Shown here: in pieces, positions 27,137 through 36,964 of the stretch | Layout: each line of letters begins with the position of its first letter | How positions within the stretch are numbered: position 1 is the first letter of the stretch | NCBI GenBank assembly: GCA_007741555.1 | Contig: CP036526.1 | Span: forward strand, 5,208,001-5,272,000 | DNA: 64,000 nucleotides | DNA from: Stieleria marina | GTDB taxonomy: Bacteria > Planctomycetota > Planctomycetia > Pirellulales > Pirellulaceae | Direction of reading: 5' to 3' | Position numbers and translations under genes: made by a program | The notes under the pieces: generated by a model | Database searches by the model: none | What the model was told of the DNA's origin: nothing | What the model saw: only the letters and a program-made list of their open reading frames with translations

Positions 27137-28360
27137 TTGCGAAAACCGCTGATCTTGATGCACATCGCCCAACTCGCCGCCGCTTTGCTGTCCCTTTTGA
27201 TGGGGCTGTTAGCATGCGGCTCGCTGCTGAATCTAAGCAATCATCCGCACTGGTTCGTCCGAGCGTGGGATTTTCCGCGCGTGCAGATTGTCGTGCTCGG
27301 CTGGATTTTTACAGCGCTCTATTTCGCGGTGAAATATGCGGCCGCGCGCTCAGCGACCGCACCCGATGCAAACGGCCCCGATTTGGCATTGGGAACTTGG
27401 CCGATCGTCGCGATCGTTGTATTCCTGACGGCTTGGCACGGATTCCGCATCATCCCCTACACGCCGCTGTTGCCTAAGCAATCGGCCGACACGCCCGCTT
27501 CGTTGAACGTCAGCCATTGGTCCGATGACCAAACGATACGAATGGTCATGACCAATGTTGAAATGGAGAACGATGACTACGCTCTGTGGATAACTACGAT
27601 CACCGAAGAAGATCCGGACATCGTCTTGGTCGTCGAAATTGATGACGCATGGGTTCAGGCGACAAAGGAGTTTGCCAGCCGCTATCCCTACCGGATCATT
27701 CATCCACAGGACAATTGGTACGGAATGATGATTCTGTCACGGTTGCCGATCATCGATCACCAAATTCGACACTTGGTCCAAAAAGACGTGCCGTCGATTG
27801 ATGCCAAACTACAAATGGACGATGGCACGATGATTCGATTTGTCGGCGTCCATCCACGGCCCCCAGAACCAATCCGCGACAACGACGCCACGGCGCGTGA
27901 TGCGGAGCTCACACTATGGGGCTCCGAACTGGCCGACGCGCAAGGGCCAGTGATCATCGGCGGCGACTTAAACGACGTCGCTTGGTCGCAAACGACGCGT
28001 TTGTTTTTGCGGACCAGCGAACTGTTGGATCCGCGACGCGGCCGCGGTTTTTTCAATAGCTTTCACGCCAATCATTGGTTCCTGCGTTTTCCTCTTGATC
28101 ATATCTTTCACTCGCCTCACTTCACGGTCAGCCGCGTGGAGCGACTGGGCTTTGTCGGATCCGACCACTTCCCGATCTTGATTGACCTGCGACACACACC
28201 ATCAGAAAGCCATCGGCATGATGTTCTGACCAACAAGGAGTCAGACGCGGAAGAAATCGACACGCGGATTGAACGGGCTGCCGAAGACGAAAGCCTTGAT
28301 GGTGAAGCCGTCAAGGAATTAAAACGACAAAGCGAGTTGGAGCCCAAGTCGGCAACCTAA
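27137..28360 (+). CDS. Membrane-anchored endonuclease/exonuclease/phosphatase family protein
   Basis: A 407-residue protein with three N-terminal hydrophobic helices (ALLSLLMGLLACGSLL, VVLGWIFTALYFAVKYAA, WPIVAIVVFLTAW) and a C-terminal EEP domain. The EEP domain starts near residue 135 (IRMVMTNVEMEN). Expected catalytic positions are visible: Glu in LVVEIDDAW, the GGDLNDVAWS motif with Asp and Asn, and SDHFPI near the end with the Asp-His pair. It would act outside the membrane or in the periplasm on a phosphodiester or phosphate substrate. A charged tail of 50 residues follows. The first codon is TTG; an ATG at 27158 is an alternative start. Confidence 0.8.
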   Translation: MRKPLILMHIAQLAAALLSLLMGLLACGSLLNLSNHPHWFVRAWDFPRVQIVVLGWIFTALYFAVKYAAARSATAPDANGPDLALGTWPIVAIVVFLTAWHGFRIIPYTPLLPKQSADTPASLNVSHWSDDQTIRMVMTNVEMENDDYALWITTITEEDPDIVLVVEIDDAWVQATKEFASRYPYRIIHPQDNWYGMMILSRLPIIDHQIRHLVQKDVPSIDAKLQMDDGTMIRFVGVHPRPPEPIRDNDATARDAELTLWGSELADAQGPVIIGGDLNDVAWSQTTRLFLRTSELLDPRRGRGFFNSFHANHWFLRFPLDHIFHSPHFTVSRVERLGFVGSDHFPILIDLRHTPSESHRHDVLTNKESDAEEIDTRIERAAEDESLDGEAVKELKRQSELEPKSAT

Positions 28361-28376
28361 GATTCGCTTCCTGAAT

Positions 28377-30329
28377 CTACAAACGAGTCAGCTGATCGAT
28401 CATTCCGATCAGCAATTTGCTGTCGAGAGGTTTGGTGGTGTAGTCTGTGCATCCCGCTGCCAGACATGCGTCACGATCGCTTTTCATTGCGTTGGCTGTC
28501 AAAGCGATGATGGGCAGTTTGTAACCCTGGCTTCGAAGTTTGCTTGTTGCATCGTAGCCATCCATCACGGGCATTTGCATATCCATCACGATCAAATCGA
28601 CATCTTCGGATTCGTCCGACGTGATAAAATCCACGGCCTCCTGCCCATTGGTTGCCGTGACAACTTCGCCGCCGGCACGTTCGATAAAGTGCTGCGCCAA
28701 GTAACGAATATCGCGTCGATCGTCCACGACCAACACGCGAGCGGATAGTTCGATTTCACCTTGCGGAACGAACGAACAAATACTGAGACTCAGATCGGGT
28801 TTGACCAACCTTACGTCTTCGGACACCGCGATCGATAGCGTGAATTTGCTTCCAACACCCTGCTCGCTCTCCACATCCACCTCACCGCTGAGCGCTTTCG
28901 CTAGTCGTTGGCAGATGGCCAATCCCAGGCCGGTTCCTCCCACGGTTCGCGTCGATGTATTGTCAGCTTGGACAAATGGATCAAACAGCGACCCCAGATC
29001 CTCGGGATCGATTCCCACTCCCGTATCAACTACTTGGAACAACAGACGATTGGTATCACCTTCGTAGCGAACGGTCAGCCTCACTTCGCCATCGTCCGTA
29101 AACTTGATCGCATTTCCGACCAAATTGAGCAAGATCTGACGCATTCGGATCGCATCGGTTTGAATGATCTCGGGGATCTCGCCATCAAATTCAATTTTCA
29201 GCGGTAGCTTTTTCTCCGCGGCCCGCACATCCATCAACGAACGAACTTCGGCGACAATTTCGTCTGGCCTAGCCGGCTGCAATTCCACTTCCAGTTTTCC
29301 GGCATCGATTTTGGAAAGGTCCAGAATGTCATTTAAAATACCCAGCAGAAAGTTGCCGTTGCGGCGGATCGTTTCGACGACTTGGATATTGTCAGGGTCT
29401 TTTAAGTGATCGCGCAAAATGTCCGCGTGCCCGATGATCGCTGCCATGGGCGTGCGAATTTCGTGGGACATGTTCGCCAAAAATTCTCCCCGCGAACGAT
29501 TTGCTTTTTCGGCTTCATCGCGAGCACTTTTCAGCGACTGTTCAAAAAGCTTTCGGTTGGTGATGTCCTGCATCGTACCGACGACGCGTGTCGGGGTTGC
29601 TCGTCCGCGTTCGCTCAACACACAACCCGAATTGATGACCCACCGGATCTCGCCATTAGGTCTCACGATGCGATGTTCTAGTTTGAAATTCTCGTCGGCG
29701 TCTTTTTGGATCAACCGCTGAAACAGTTCGCGGTAGTGGCTGCGGTCATCCTGGTGCACTTGTTCGAACATTGCCGAACGCGTGAGCGGCACGTTAGGTT
29801 CTAAACCAAAAATACGGTAGATCTGATCGGACCACACCGGTTGCTCGCTTCCCGCGCCGATGTCGTACGTACCAAAACCCGTCGTCTCGGCGGCGATTCG
29901 CAATCGGTCTTCTCCCGACCGAAGTCTATGTTCCGACTCTTTTTGTTCGGTGATATCGATCGCCGCCACCATTCCCCGAGCGGGTACACGCTTGCCATCG
30001 ATATCGTCAAAGAAAATCCGCTTGCGGATATCGACCCACCGGATTTGTCCATCGTCGTGAACGACGCGGTGTTGCATTTGGAATTCACCTTTTCCGTCCG
30101 GTTTCAGCGACTCCTCTACGCGGCGTTCGATTTCCGCCAGATCTTCGGGGTGAAATCGTCGATGGACATCGTCCCGGCACAGTGTTTGTCCACTTGCCAA
30201 TCCAAATAGCTCTGCGGCTTTGTCGTCCGCCACTGCAATGTCGTTCAGGTAGTCCAATTCGATGATACCGATCTGCGCGACGGCAACTGCCAACCTGAGG
30301 CGTTCTTCGGCGGTGCTATGGGGTTTCAC
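28377..30329 (-). CDS. PAS-PAS hybrid histidine kinase with receiver
   Basis: A 650-residue soluble hybrid kinase. Two PAS/PAC units cover about residues 8-255 (each ending in a PAC motif such as HDDGQIRWVDIRKR and RPNGEIRWVINSG). The HisKA motif is ANMSHEIRTPMAAIIGHAD. The ATPase domain has LVGNAIKFTDDG, DTGVGIDPED and GTGLGLAICQRL. The C-terminal receiver has VVDDRRDIRYL and phospho-acceptor Asp in IVMDMQMPVMDG. No membrane helices, so it senses an internal cue. It is transcribed towards the nuclease-like gene and divergently from the giant CheB-CheR-LOV kinase. Confidence 0.9.
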   Translation of the reverse strand: MKPHSTAEERLRLAVAVAQIGIIELDYLNDIAVADDKAAELFGLASGQTLCRDDVHRRFHPEDLAEIERRVEESLKPDGKGEFQMQHRVVHDDGQIRWVDIRKRIFFDDIDGKRVPARGMVAAIDITEQKESEHRLRSGEDRLRIAAETTGFGTYDIGAGSEQPVWSDQIYRIFGLEPNVPLTRSAMFEQVHQDDRSHYRELFQRLIQKDADENFKLEHRIVRPNGEIRWVINSGCVLSERGRATPTRVVGTMQDITNRKLFEQSLKSARDEAEKANRSRGEFLANMSHEIRTPMAAIIGHADILRDHLKDPDNIQVVETIRRNGNFLLGILNDILDLSKIDAGKLEVELQPARPDEIVAEVRSLMDVRAAEKKLPLKIEFDGEIPEIIQTDAIRMRQILLNLVGNAIKFTDDGEVRLTVRYEGDTNRLLFQVVDTGVGIDPEDLGSLFDPFVQADNTSTRTVGGTGLGLAICQRLAKALSGEVDVESEQGVGSKFTLSIAVSEDVRLVKPDLSLSICSFVPQGEIELSARVLVVDDRRDIRYLAQHFIERAGGEVVTATNGQEAVDFITSDESEDVDLIVMDMQMPVMDGYDATSKLRSQGYKLPIIALTANAMKSDRDACLAAGCTDYTTKPLDSKLLIGMIDQLTRL

Positions 30330-30440
30330 TGGGATTCAATGGCGATGTGTAGAGAGATAATTCGGTGCGTAGAAACTAACGGATTTTTGAAGGAAAGAGC
30401 CGCGAATTCAAACCAGATTCCTGCGATGCGGTGGATCAAT

Positions 30441-30456
30441 TGCAAAATCACAGCCG
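30441..30456 (-). promoter_or_regulatory. Weak candidate sigma-54 promoter for the hybrid kinase
   Basis: On the minus strand CGGCTGTGATTTTGCA has correct GG/GC spacing and a perfect -12 box but a poor -24 box (8 of 11). It is about 112 bases upstream of the kinase start. Confidence 0.35.
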
Positions 30457-30817
30457 CGAAGCGACATATGGTTTAGCCAGAGCCTAGGTGCCGGCAGGTT
30501 CTCCCTCGCTGACTCCTTACCTTTTAAGGCTGATCGAAAGAGACTTGGTTTCTGAACCATGATTCTAGGCAAGCTTTCGATTCAACCAAAGGCATGTCGA
30601 TTTTCTGTGGCGTGTTTCGGGTCGCTCGTTTCGGGGCGAGGCGGCCGACCAATCAATTTCGACAAGGCGGGTGCATCATCGGCCGAACAGAACCCTACAA
30701 AAACCGTGCCAGATCTTGCACTGCAAATTGACAGCTCGATACAATTCGGTGATCTTACTGTTGATCGCGGAGCTTCTCTGAAGCTTATGCGACACCGAGC
30801 CTGGGTACCCATGGCGG

Positions 30818-30910
30818 CTACTGAATGTTCGTGCTGACACCGACCACCTTTCCGACGACTTTAATGCGGTAGGTAGGTTTTCCGTAATCTTTGCCGGATA
30901 TGAAGCCGCC
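30818..30910 (-). pseudogene. Short coding fossil (C-terminal fragment)
   Basis: A 30-codon minus-strand stretch directly after a TAA reads like the well-ordered end of a protein (GGFISGKDYGKPTYRIKVVG, then VVGVSTNIQ and TAG). It is not connected to any start or longer frame, and abuts the start of the 1743-residue gene. It may be the tail of a gene otherwise lost. Confidence 0.3.
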
Positions 30911-30912
30911 TT

Positions 30913-33900
30913 ATGCATGAAACCGAAAAACAGCGACTGAGCCCAATTGTCGGGATCGGCGCGTCTGCGGGCGGCCTGAGCGCCTTGGAGACACTCTTTG
31001 AACAGCTGCCCACCGATACGGGCGCCGCGTTTGTCGTTGTCCAGCATCTTTCGCCGGACTACCAAAGCCACATGACGGAGCTGCTGGCGCGGCGCACATC
31101 GATGCCGACGGTTCAGCTGACCGAAGCGGAGACGCCCAAGCGTGACACCGTGTATTTGCTCCCGCCTGGCAAGCACGTCGTGGTTAATGATGGCCAGTTG
31201 CAGCTGCACGACCGTGAAGACGAAGGCGAGCTGAATCTTCCGATCGACAAATTTTTTCGTTCACTTGCCAGTGAATGCGAACGGGCCGGTTCGCCGCAGC
31301 GGCGTGTCGCCGCAATGATCTTGTCTGGCACCGGCAGCGACGGGAGCGAAGGCATCGTCGAAATCCATCGTGTCGGAGGACTGGTGCTCAGCCAGGATGA
31401 AGACAGTGCACAGTTTAACAGCATGCCGCTCAATGCGATCAAGACCGGCTGCGTGCATGTCGTCGCACCTGTCGCCGAAGTTGCCGAATCAGTGGTCAGC
31501 TATATCGGCGGAACGTCGATTGATGACGTGGTCAAGCAGATGGCACCTGAGATTCGTCGCAATGACTTAGCGGCCGTCTTTCAGCGTTTGGAAAAAGCTT
31601 GTGGCGTCGATTTTGGTCAGTACAAAAACGGCACGTTCACCCGTCGGCTGGCAAGGCGCATGATGCTGTCGAAGATCGACCAGCTTGATCAGTACATCGA
31701 TTTACTTGATTCCGACGACGAAGAACTGTCGCGTTTGGCAGATGATTTGATGATCGGTGTAACGCGTTTCTTTCGCGACCCCGATGGCTACCAGCGACTG
31801 TCCAAACGCTGCATCCGAACAGCACTGGCCAGCAAGACGACCGAAGACGCATTTCGATGCTGGATCGCAGGCTGTGCGACCGGCCAAGAAGCGTACAGCA
31901 TCGCGATGCTGGTCCACGAAGAACGAGCCAATACGGGCGTTGATTTCAATATCAAACTTTTCGCGACCGACGTTCACCCCGATGCGATCCGGTTTGCCCA
32001 ACGCGGGGTGTACCCAGAAGATTCTTTGACCGAGATCCCCAAAGAACTTCGCGACAAGTATCTGTCCAAGCATCCTGATGGGTTCGAGATCTGCTCGGAA
32101 GTCCGCAATTCGATTGTGTTTGCCAGGCACGATGTCTTGCAGGACGCGCCGTTCACGAACATGGACTTGATCACCTGTCGCAACATGCTGATCTACTTGG
32201 TCGACGAAGCTCAAAGCCGCGTCTTGGGAATGTTTGCGCACGCGCTGAGATCGCGCGGCGTTCTCTGGCTAGGCCCCAGCGAAACGCCGGGTGATTTGTT
32301 GAATGATTTTGCGACGCTGGACAAACAATGGCGCATCTTTCAAAAGGAACGCGAAACGCGACTTCCACTGGATTTAAAGCTACGCCAGCGCCCAGTAACC
32401 AACGCGACCATGTCAATCCGGCCGCGATCCACCAAAGCACCTTCGGCCGCGCTGATCGCTTCGTATGATCAGATGATGAAGCAGTACGCACCTCCCAGCG
32501 TGCTGGTGGATGAATCAATGCATCCGCTGCAAATCTTTGGTGACACCAGCCGTTTTATCGCGATTGCCGCAGGCCGGATCACGGGCGTGTTGGAAGAAAT
32601 CCTTGTCGAACCGTTACGGATGCCCATCGCCGTCGCCCTTCAGCGGATGCAACTCAACGGACGCAGCGAGGATTCCGAATCGGTCATCTTCGAAGGGCAA
32701 AATTTAGACATTGGCTTCAGAGAGTTCCACCACACAACGCTATCGGAAAAGCATTTCCTGATCACGTTCGGCGATTTAGTTTCTTTAAATCGTTTTCCGT
32801 CTGCCATTACCAATGGTGACCTCGTTATCGACGCGCAGGCAGAAGCCAGTAATTCATCGGCGCAGGATTTGGTGCCGTCATCAGCCGAAGAAACGAGCGA
32901 CGCAACCACGGCGCATGCGTTTTCGATGGCGACCGAACGAATGCGGCTGATGGAAATGGAGCTGGATTTCACTCGCGAAAATCTTCAGGCTACGATCGAG
33001 GAAGTGGAGACGACGAACGAAGAGCTCCAGTCAAGCAACGAAGAACTGACTAGTAGCAACGAGGAGTTACAAAGCACCAACGAAGAATTGCATAGCGTTA
33101 ATGAAGAGCTGCATACCACCAACGCCGAGAGCAGTCGGCGCATGCAGTTGTTGACCGAAACGACGAGGGACATTGAAAATGTCATGCGTGAAAGTGACAT
33201 CGGAATCGTCCTGGTCGACAACGACATGGAGATTCGCAGAGTCACTCCGGCTGCAGCTGACATCTTATTGATCCGCCGCAAAGACGCCGAAGGCGAATCG
33301 CTGATCAGCTATCGGCACGCTTTGGATAGCGTTGACCTAGTCGAACTTGTCACGGAGGCTCATAAAACAAATAGTGTCCTGGAACGCGAAACCAGTGATC
33401 GACGGGGCGACCCGATCCTGCTTCGCATCTCGCCGTACCGGGATCGCTCGGGCGTGACGTTGACGATGACCAATCTGCGCAGCGTCAAAGACACAGCCGA
33501 CAAACTTCGCAAACTAACGTCGATCGTCCAAGACAGCACCGATGCGATCATCGGCGTCAGCCTTGATTGTCGAATCACCAGTTGGAATCGCGGCGCAACG
33601 CGGCTGTTTGGGATTGATCTGGAGGTCGACAGGAACGTCGAACTAGCCGATGTCTTGCCTGAGGCGGCTTACAAAGTGTGCGAAAACTTGGTGAGAGAAC
33701 TGGCTCGCAAGGGTGAAGTCGCCGCCAAAGAACTGCCGCTAGAGATTCGCAATCGACAGCTGACGTTGTTGATTCGCGCGACACCGGTTTTGGATGAATT
33801 TGAACGCGTCGCTGCCGGTGCGATCACGTTGTACGACGTCACGGCCATCCGAAACGCCGAAGAACAATTGCGATTGCGGACTCGAGCAATCGATGCTGCC

Positions 33901-36144
33901 AAGAGCGGTTTCCTGATCGTCGACGCAATGCAAAAAGACATGCCGATCGTCTACGCGAATAAGGGTTTCTTGGAACTGACCGGATTTGATCCCAAGGACA
34001 TTACGGGACGCAACTGCCGATTCCTGCAAGGCCCCAAAACGGATCCCGACGATATCGTAAAAATTCGTCAGGCCCTTGCAAAGAAAGAATCCTGCCGTGT
34101 AACGATCTTGAACTATCGCCGCGACGGGTCCACGTTTTACAACGACCTGATTGTCACGCCGGTCACCGACGGCAACGATTGCGTCACGCACTTTGTCGGG
34201 ATACAAACCGACGTGACGGAGATTGTCGAAGCCAACCAAGCACTGCATCGTAGCGAACTGGAATACCGCAGCACATTTGAAAACGCCGCGGTCGGAATGG
34301 CTCACATTGGACTGGAGGGCCGGTGGCTGCGAGCAAACGAAAAACTCTTGAACATTCTTGGGTATCAGTGGGAAGAACTGCAAGAGAAAACGTTTCAAGA
34401 ACTGACACATCCTGACGACCTCGACAACGACGAGCTTCAGTTCACGCAGATGAAGCGTGGTCAGATCGAAGGCTATTCGATGGAGAAACGGTACCTTCAC
34501 CGCGAAGGCCACATTGTCTGGGCAAACTTGACGACCTCCCTGCGTCGCAACGCGGATGGCTCACCTGACTGTTGCATCTCGCTAGTCGAAGATATCACTA
34601 AGCGTAAACAGACCGAGCAAAAACTCTCCGCCTCTCGAGCCATTATCACGGAAGTCATTCAGCAATCCGAAGACCCTTTCATTAGCTTGGACGACAAAGG
34701 GGTGATCCAGGTTGCCAACGCGTCGTCGCAACGTCTGTCAGCTGATGTCAGCGAAGCAATTGGCACTGACTACCGTTCCTTTTTTGGTGATAGCCAGCAG
34801 ATGCCATTGATCTCGACACTCGATCGAGTTCTTGAATCCGGTCGCGCCGAGACGACGGAGTACTACTCTCAGAAACTAGGCCGTTGGTATGACGTCCGCG
34901 TATTCCCGGTCGATGGCGGCGCGGCCATCTACATGACCGATGTAACAGGTCGCAAGGAAACTGAAGCTTACTTGGAGGCGGCCAGGATTGCCGCGGAAGA
35001 TGCCAGTCGAGCCAAGAGCAATTTCCTGACCAACATGAGTCACGAAATTCGTTCGCCGATGTCAGCCATCTTGGGTTTTGCAGATCTGACGCTGCGTGAT
35101 ATCCGCGAAGGCAAGGAGGTGGACCCGGGCAATTTGGAAACCGTCATCCGAAATGGAAAGTTCCTGCTCCGCATCATCAACGACATTCTTGACCTTTCCA
35201 AAGTGGAGGCCGGCAAACTGGAAGTCCGACGAACTCGCTTTGAATTGCTTTCGATGCTGTCGGACATTAGCGAATTGATGCGGCATCGCAGCAAAGCATC
35301 GGACGTTTGGTTGAACTTTGAATTTGATGGCAGTATCGTTCAGCGGCTGCAAAGCGATCGGTCGCGAGTCGAACAGATCTTGGTCAACCTAATCGGCAAC
35401 GCATTGAAATTCACGCCTACGGGAAGTGTTCGGGTTGTAGTCGGGTTGAACCGAGAAGGAAAGAACCGTATCGAGTTTCGTGTCATCGATACGGGAATCG
35501 GCATTTCGCCTTCGAACTTGGACCGACTGTTCCAAACCTTCACCCAGGTTCACGATCGCAAAATGGTCGGCGTCGAAGGAACGGGCCTAGGATTGGTGAT
35601 TAGCAAACGGCTGTCCAAATTGCTTGGCGGCGATATCACTGTGCGAAGCGTCGAGGGTGAAGGAAGCGAATTCACGCTTTGGCTCCCAATCAAGCCGTCC
35701 GACAAACTTGTCAAAGCGAGCGCAAGTGACCTGCGTCCCAAAGATACCGGAATCGAGAAGCTAGAGATGATCGATGCGAGAATTTTGGTCGCCGATGACG
35801 CTCGTGATGTTCGGTTAGTCACCACCCGATTCTTGACGCGTGCTGGAGCCGAAGTCGTCGAAGCGACCAACGGCGCTGAGGCGGTCAAAGCTGTTCGCGA
35901 AGCGGGTAGCCAGGGAAGGCAATTCGCATGCGTTTTGATGGACATGCAAATGCCAGAACTGGACGGTCGTGAAGCGACGCGGCAACTTCGTGGCGAAGCT
36001 TACACGATGCCGATCATCGCGCTGACGGCAGGTGCTACCACGGAAGAAATCAACGGAGCATTGAGTGTCGGCTGCACAGAATTTGTCGCCAAACCCGTCG
36101 ATGCAAACGATTTAGTACGGCGCGTCGCCAAGCTTCTGAAGTGA
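30913..36144 (+). CDS. CheB-CheR-PAS-LOV-histidine kinase-receiver fusion
   Basis: A 1743-residue cytoplasmic signalling protein. Domains in order: a CheB methylesterase (about 10-190) with an intact triad, Ser18 (GASAGG), His45 (QHLSP) and Asp143 (GTGSDGSEG). A CheR methyltransferase (about 205-460) with GVTRFFRDP and the SAM motif WIAGCATGQEAYS. A heptad coiled coil (about 680-745) of NEEL repeats. PAS domains near 750 and 870. A LOV-type PAS (about 995-1105) with GRNCRFLQG and Cys1035, plus NYRRDG, FYND and GIQTDVT. PAS domains near 1110 and 1240. HisKA with His1377 (SHEIRSPM). An ATPase with NALKFTPTG and GTGLGLVISKRL. A receiver with Asp1677 (LMDMQMPELDG). The Cys in the LOV motif suggests blue-light sensing. 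No chemotaxis receptor genes are nearby. Confidence 0.92.
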   Translation: MHETEKQRLSPIVGIGASAGGLSALETLFEQLPTDTGAAFVVVQHLSPDYQSHMTELLARRTSMPTVQLTEAETPKRDTVYLLPPGKHVVVNDGQLQLHDREDEGELNLPIDKFFRSLASECERAGSPQRRVAAMILSGTGSDGSEGIVEIHRVGGLVLSQDEDSAQFNSMPLNAIKTGCVHVVAPVAEVAESVVSYIGGTSIDDVVKQMAPEIRRNDLAAVFQRLEKACGVDFGQYKNGTFTRRLARRMMLSKIDQLDQYIDLLDSDDEELSRLADDLMIGVTRFFRDPDGYQRLSKRCIRTALASKTTEDAFRCWIAGCATGQEAYSIAMLVHEERANTGVDFNIKLFATDVHPDAIRFAQRGVYPEDSLTEIPKELRDKYLSKHPDGFEICSEVRNSIVFARHDVLQDAPFTNMDLITCRNMLIYLVDEAQSRVLGMFAHALRSRGVLWLGPSETPGDLLNDFATLDKQWRIFQKERETRLPLDLKLRQRPVTNATMSIRPRSTKAPSAALIASYDQMMKQYAPPSVLVDESMHPLQIFGDTSRFIAIAAGRITGVLEEILVEPLRMPIAVALQRMQLNGRSEDSESVIFEGQNLDIGFREFHHTTLSEKHFLITFGDLVSLNRFPSAITNGDLVIDAQAEASNSSAQDLVPSSAEETSDATTAHAFSMATERMRLMEMELDFTRENLQATIEEVETTNEELQSSNEELTSSNEELQSTNEELHSVNEELHTTNAESSRRMQLLTETTRDIENVMRESDIGIVLVDNDMEIRRVTPAAADILLIRRKDAEGESLISYRHALDSVDLVELVTEAHKTNSVLERETSDRRGDPILLRISPYRDRSGVTLTMTNLRSVKDTADKLRKLTSIVQDSTDAIIGVSLDCRITSWNRGATRLFGIDLEVDRNVELADVLPEAAYKVCENLVRELARKGEVAAKELPLEIRNRQLTLLIRATPVLDEFERVAAGAITLYDVTAIRNAEEQLRLRTRAIDAAKSGFLIVDAMQKDMPIVYANKGFLELTGFDPKDITGRNCRFLQGPKTDPDDIVKIRQALAKKESCRVTILNYRRDGSTFYNDLIVTPVTDGNDCVTHFVGIQTDVTEIVEANQALHRSELEYRSTFENAAVGMAHIGLEGRWLRANEKLLNILGYQWEELQEKTFQELTHPDDLDNDELQFTQMKRGQIEGYSMEKRYLHREGHIVWANLTTSLRRNADGSPDCCISLVEDITKRKQTEQKLSASRAIITEVIQQSEDPFISLDDKGVIQVANASSQRLSADVSEAIGTDYRSFFGDSQQMPLISTLDRVLESGRAETTEYYSQKLGRWYDVRVFPVDGGAAIYMTDVTGRKETEAYLEAARIAAEDASRAKSNFLTNMSHEIRSPMSAILGFADLTLRDIREGKEVDPGNLETVIRNGKFLLRIINDILDLSKVEAGKLEVRRTRFELLSMLSDISELMRHRSKASDVWLNFEFDGSIVQRLQSDRSRVEQILVNLIGNALKFTPTGSVRVVVGLNREGKNRIEFRVIDTGIGISPSNLDRLFQTFTQVHDRKMVGVEGTGLGLVISKRLSKLLGGDITVRSVEGEGSEFTLWLPIKPSDKLVKASASDLRPKDTGIEKLEMIDARILVADDARDVRLVTTRFLTRAGAEVVEATNGAEAVKAVREAGSQGRQFACVLMDMQMPELDGREATRQLRGEAYTMPIIALTAGATTEEINGALSVGCTEFVAKPVDANDLVRRVAKLLK

Positions 36145-36364
36145 AAACAACTCACGATCTGACACGTCGACAAGCCCCCCCCCAAGCGATGCGACGTCAC
36201 AGGCGTAGAAGTTGCTGCTCTTCTGCCTGACGAGAAACCCGAATCGAGCGGACGCGGCCTGCTGTGCGGCGAATCGAGTCGCAAATTCCAAAGGTTGTTT
36301 TCCCGCAATTTGGTCCAGTCAAAACTCAGTAACAATCATTTCAAGAACGCATTTCGCATCATCT

Positions 36365-36380
36365 CGGCACGCTTTTAGCT
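36365..36380 (+). promoter_or_regulatory. Candidate sigma-54 promoter for receiver and hydrolase genes
   Basis: CGGCACGCTTTTAGCT matches 8 of 11 fixed -24/-12 positions with correct spacing, including a perfect GGCAC. It is 44 bases upstream of the receiver start at 36425. Confidence 0.5.
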
Positions 36381-36424
36381 TTGATATGAAGTAGACGTAC
36401 GCGAGCCAACCGAGGAGAGCATTG

Positions 36425-36916
36425 ATGACAGCTTTGATCGAAAATGAAACTAAACCACGGTGCGTTGTCGCCGACGATGTTCGGGCAATTCGCGAGAAAT
36501 TCGCGACCTGGCTTTCGGAACTCGGCCTTGCGGTCATCCATGCCAGCTGCGGTGCGACCGCACTGAATGCGATTCGCAGCGAGCGTCCCCGACTGGTAGT
36601 GACCGATATTGACATGCCGCACACCAGCGGGCTCCACCTGCTGCAGAGCGTGCGTCGCGATTCCGATTCGGTTGTATCGGCAGTGCCTGTCATCATTGCA
36701 AGCAGCTTAGAAGATTCCGAGGCCGCCAGATTGATCGAGCGCCTTGATGGCAGTGTTTACTTGAAGAAGCCGGTCGACAAGAATCGTTTCGTAAACAGCG
36801 TAGCGGCCGTGATGGAGGGAAGCCTTGTCACCAGTGATCAGTCAACGAACGAGCACCAGTTTTCCAGTCGCTTTCGACGCATTATTCGCCAGCTGCACGA
36901 GTCTCAGGATCTGTAG
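36425..36916 (+). CDS. Single-domain response regulator
   Basis: A 163-residue protein, essentially a receiver domain with a 35-residue tail. The ATG at 36425 follows GAGGAG. The acidic pair is in CVVADDVRAI, phospho-acceptor Asp61 in VTDIDMPHTSG, the switch Ser in IIASSLED, and the conserved Lys in YLKKPVDK. With no output domain it probably relays phosphate or acts by protein contact. It lies straight after the giant hybrid kinase, so it could receive phosphate from it. Confidence 0.85.
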   Translation: MTALIENETKPRCVVADDVRAIREKFATWLSELGLAVIHASCGATALNAIRSERPRLVVTDIDMPHTSGLHLLQSVRRDSDSVVSAVPVIIASSLEDSEAARLIERLDGSVYLKKPVDKNRFVNSVAAVMEGSLVTSDQSTNEHQFSSRFRRIIRQLHESQDL

Positions 36917-36964
36917 TCAGCTATTTGTTGTCAAACGCGATCGCCACACTCCCATCCAACTGCT

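Larger units (their letters stand above)
30330..30912. other. Divergent intergenic region between two sensor kinases
   Basis: About 580 bases between the PAS hybrid kinase and the giant multidomain kinase. It contains a weak sigma-54 promoter candidate and a short coding fossil (listed separately). I see no intact gene. Confidence 0.4.

Noticed and set aside
33000-33125. Repetitive DNA of about 120 bases
   Set aside because: It encodes the NEEL heptad coiled coil of the CheB-CheR fusion and is explained by protein structure.
33739-34512. 257-residue minus-strand frame
   Set aside because: Lies wholly within the CheB-CheR-LOV kinase gene on the opposite strand; composition is that of a shadow.
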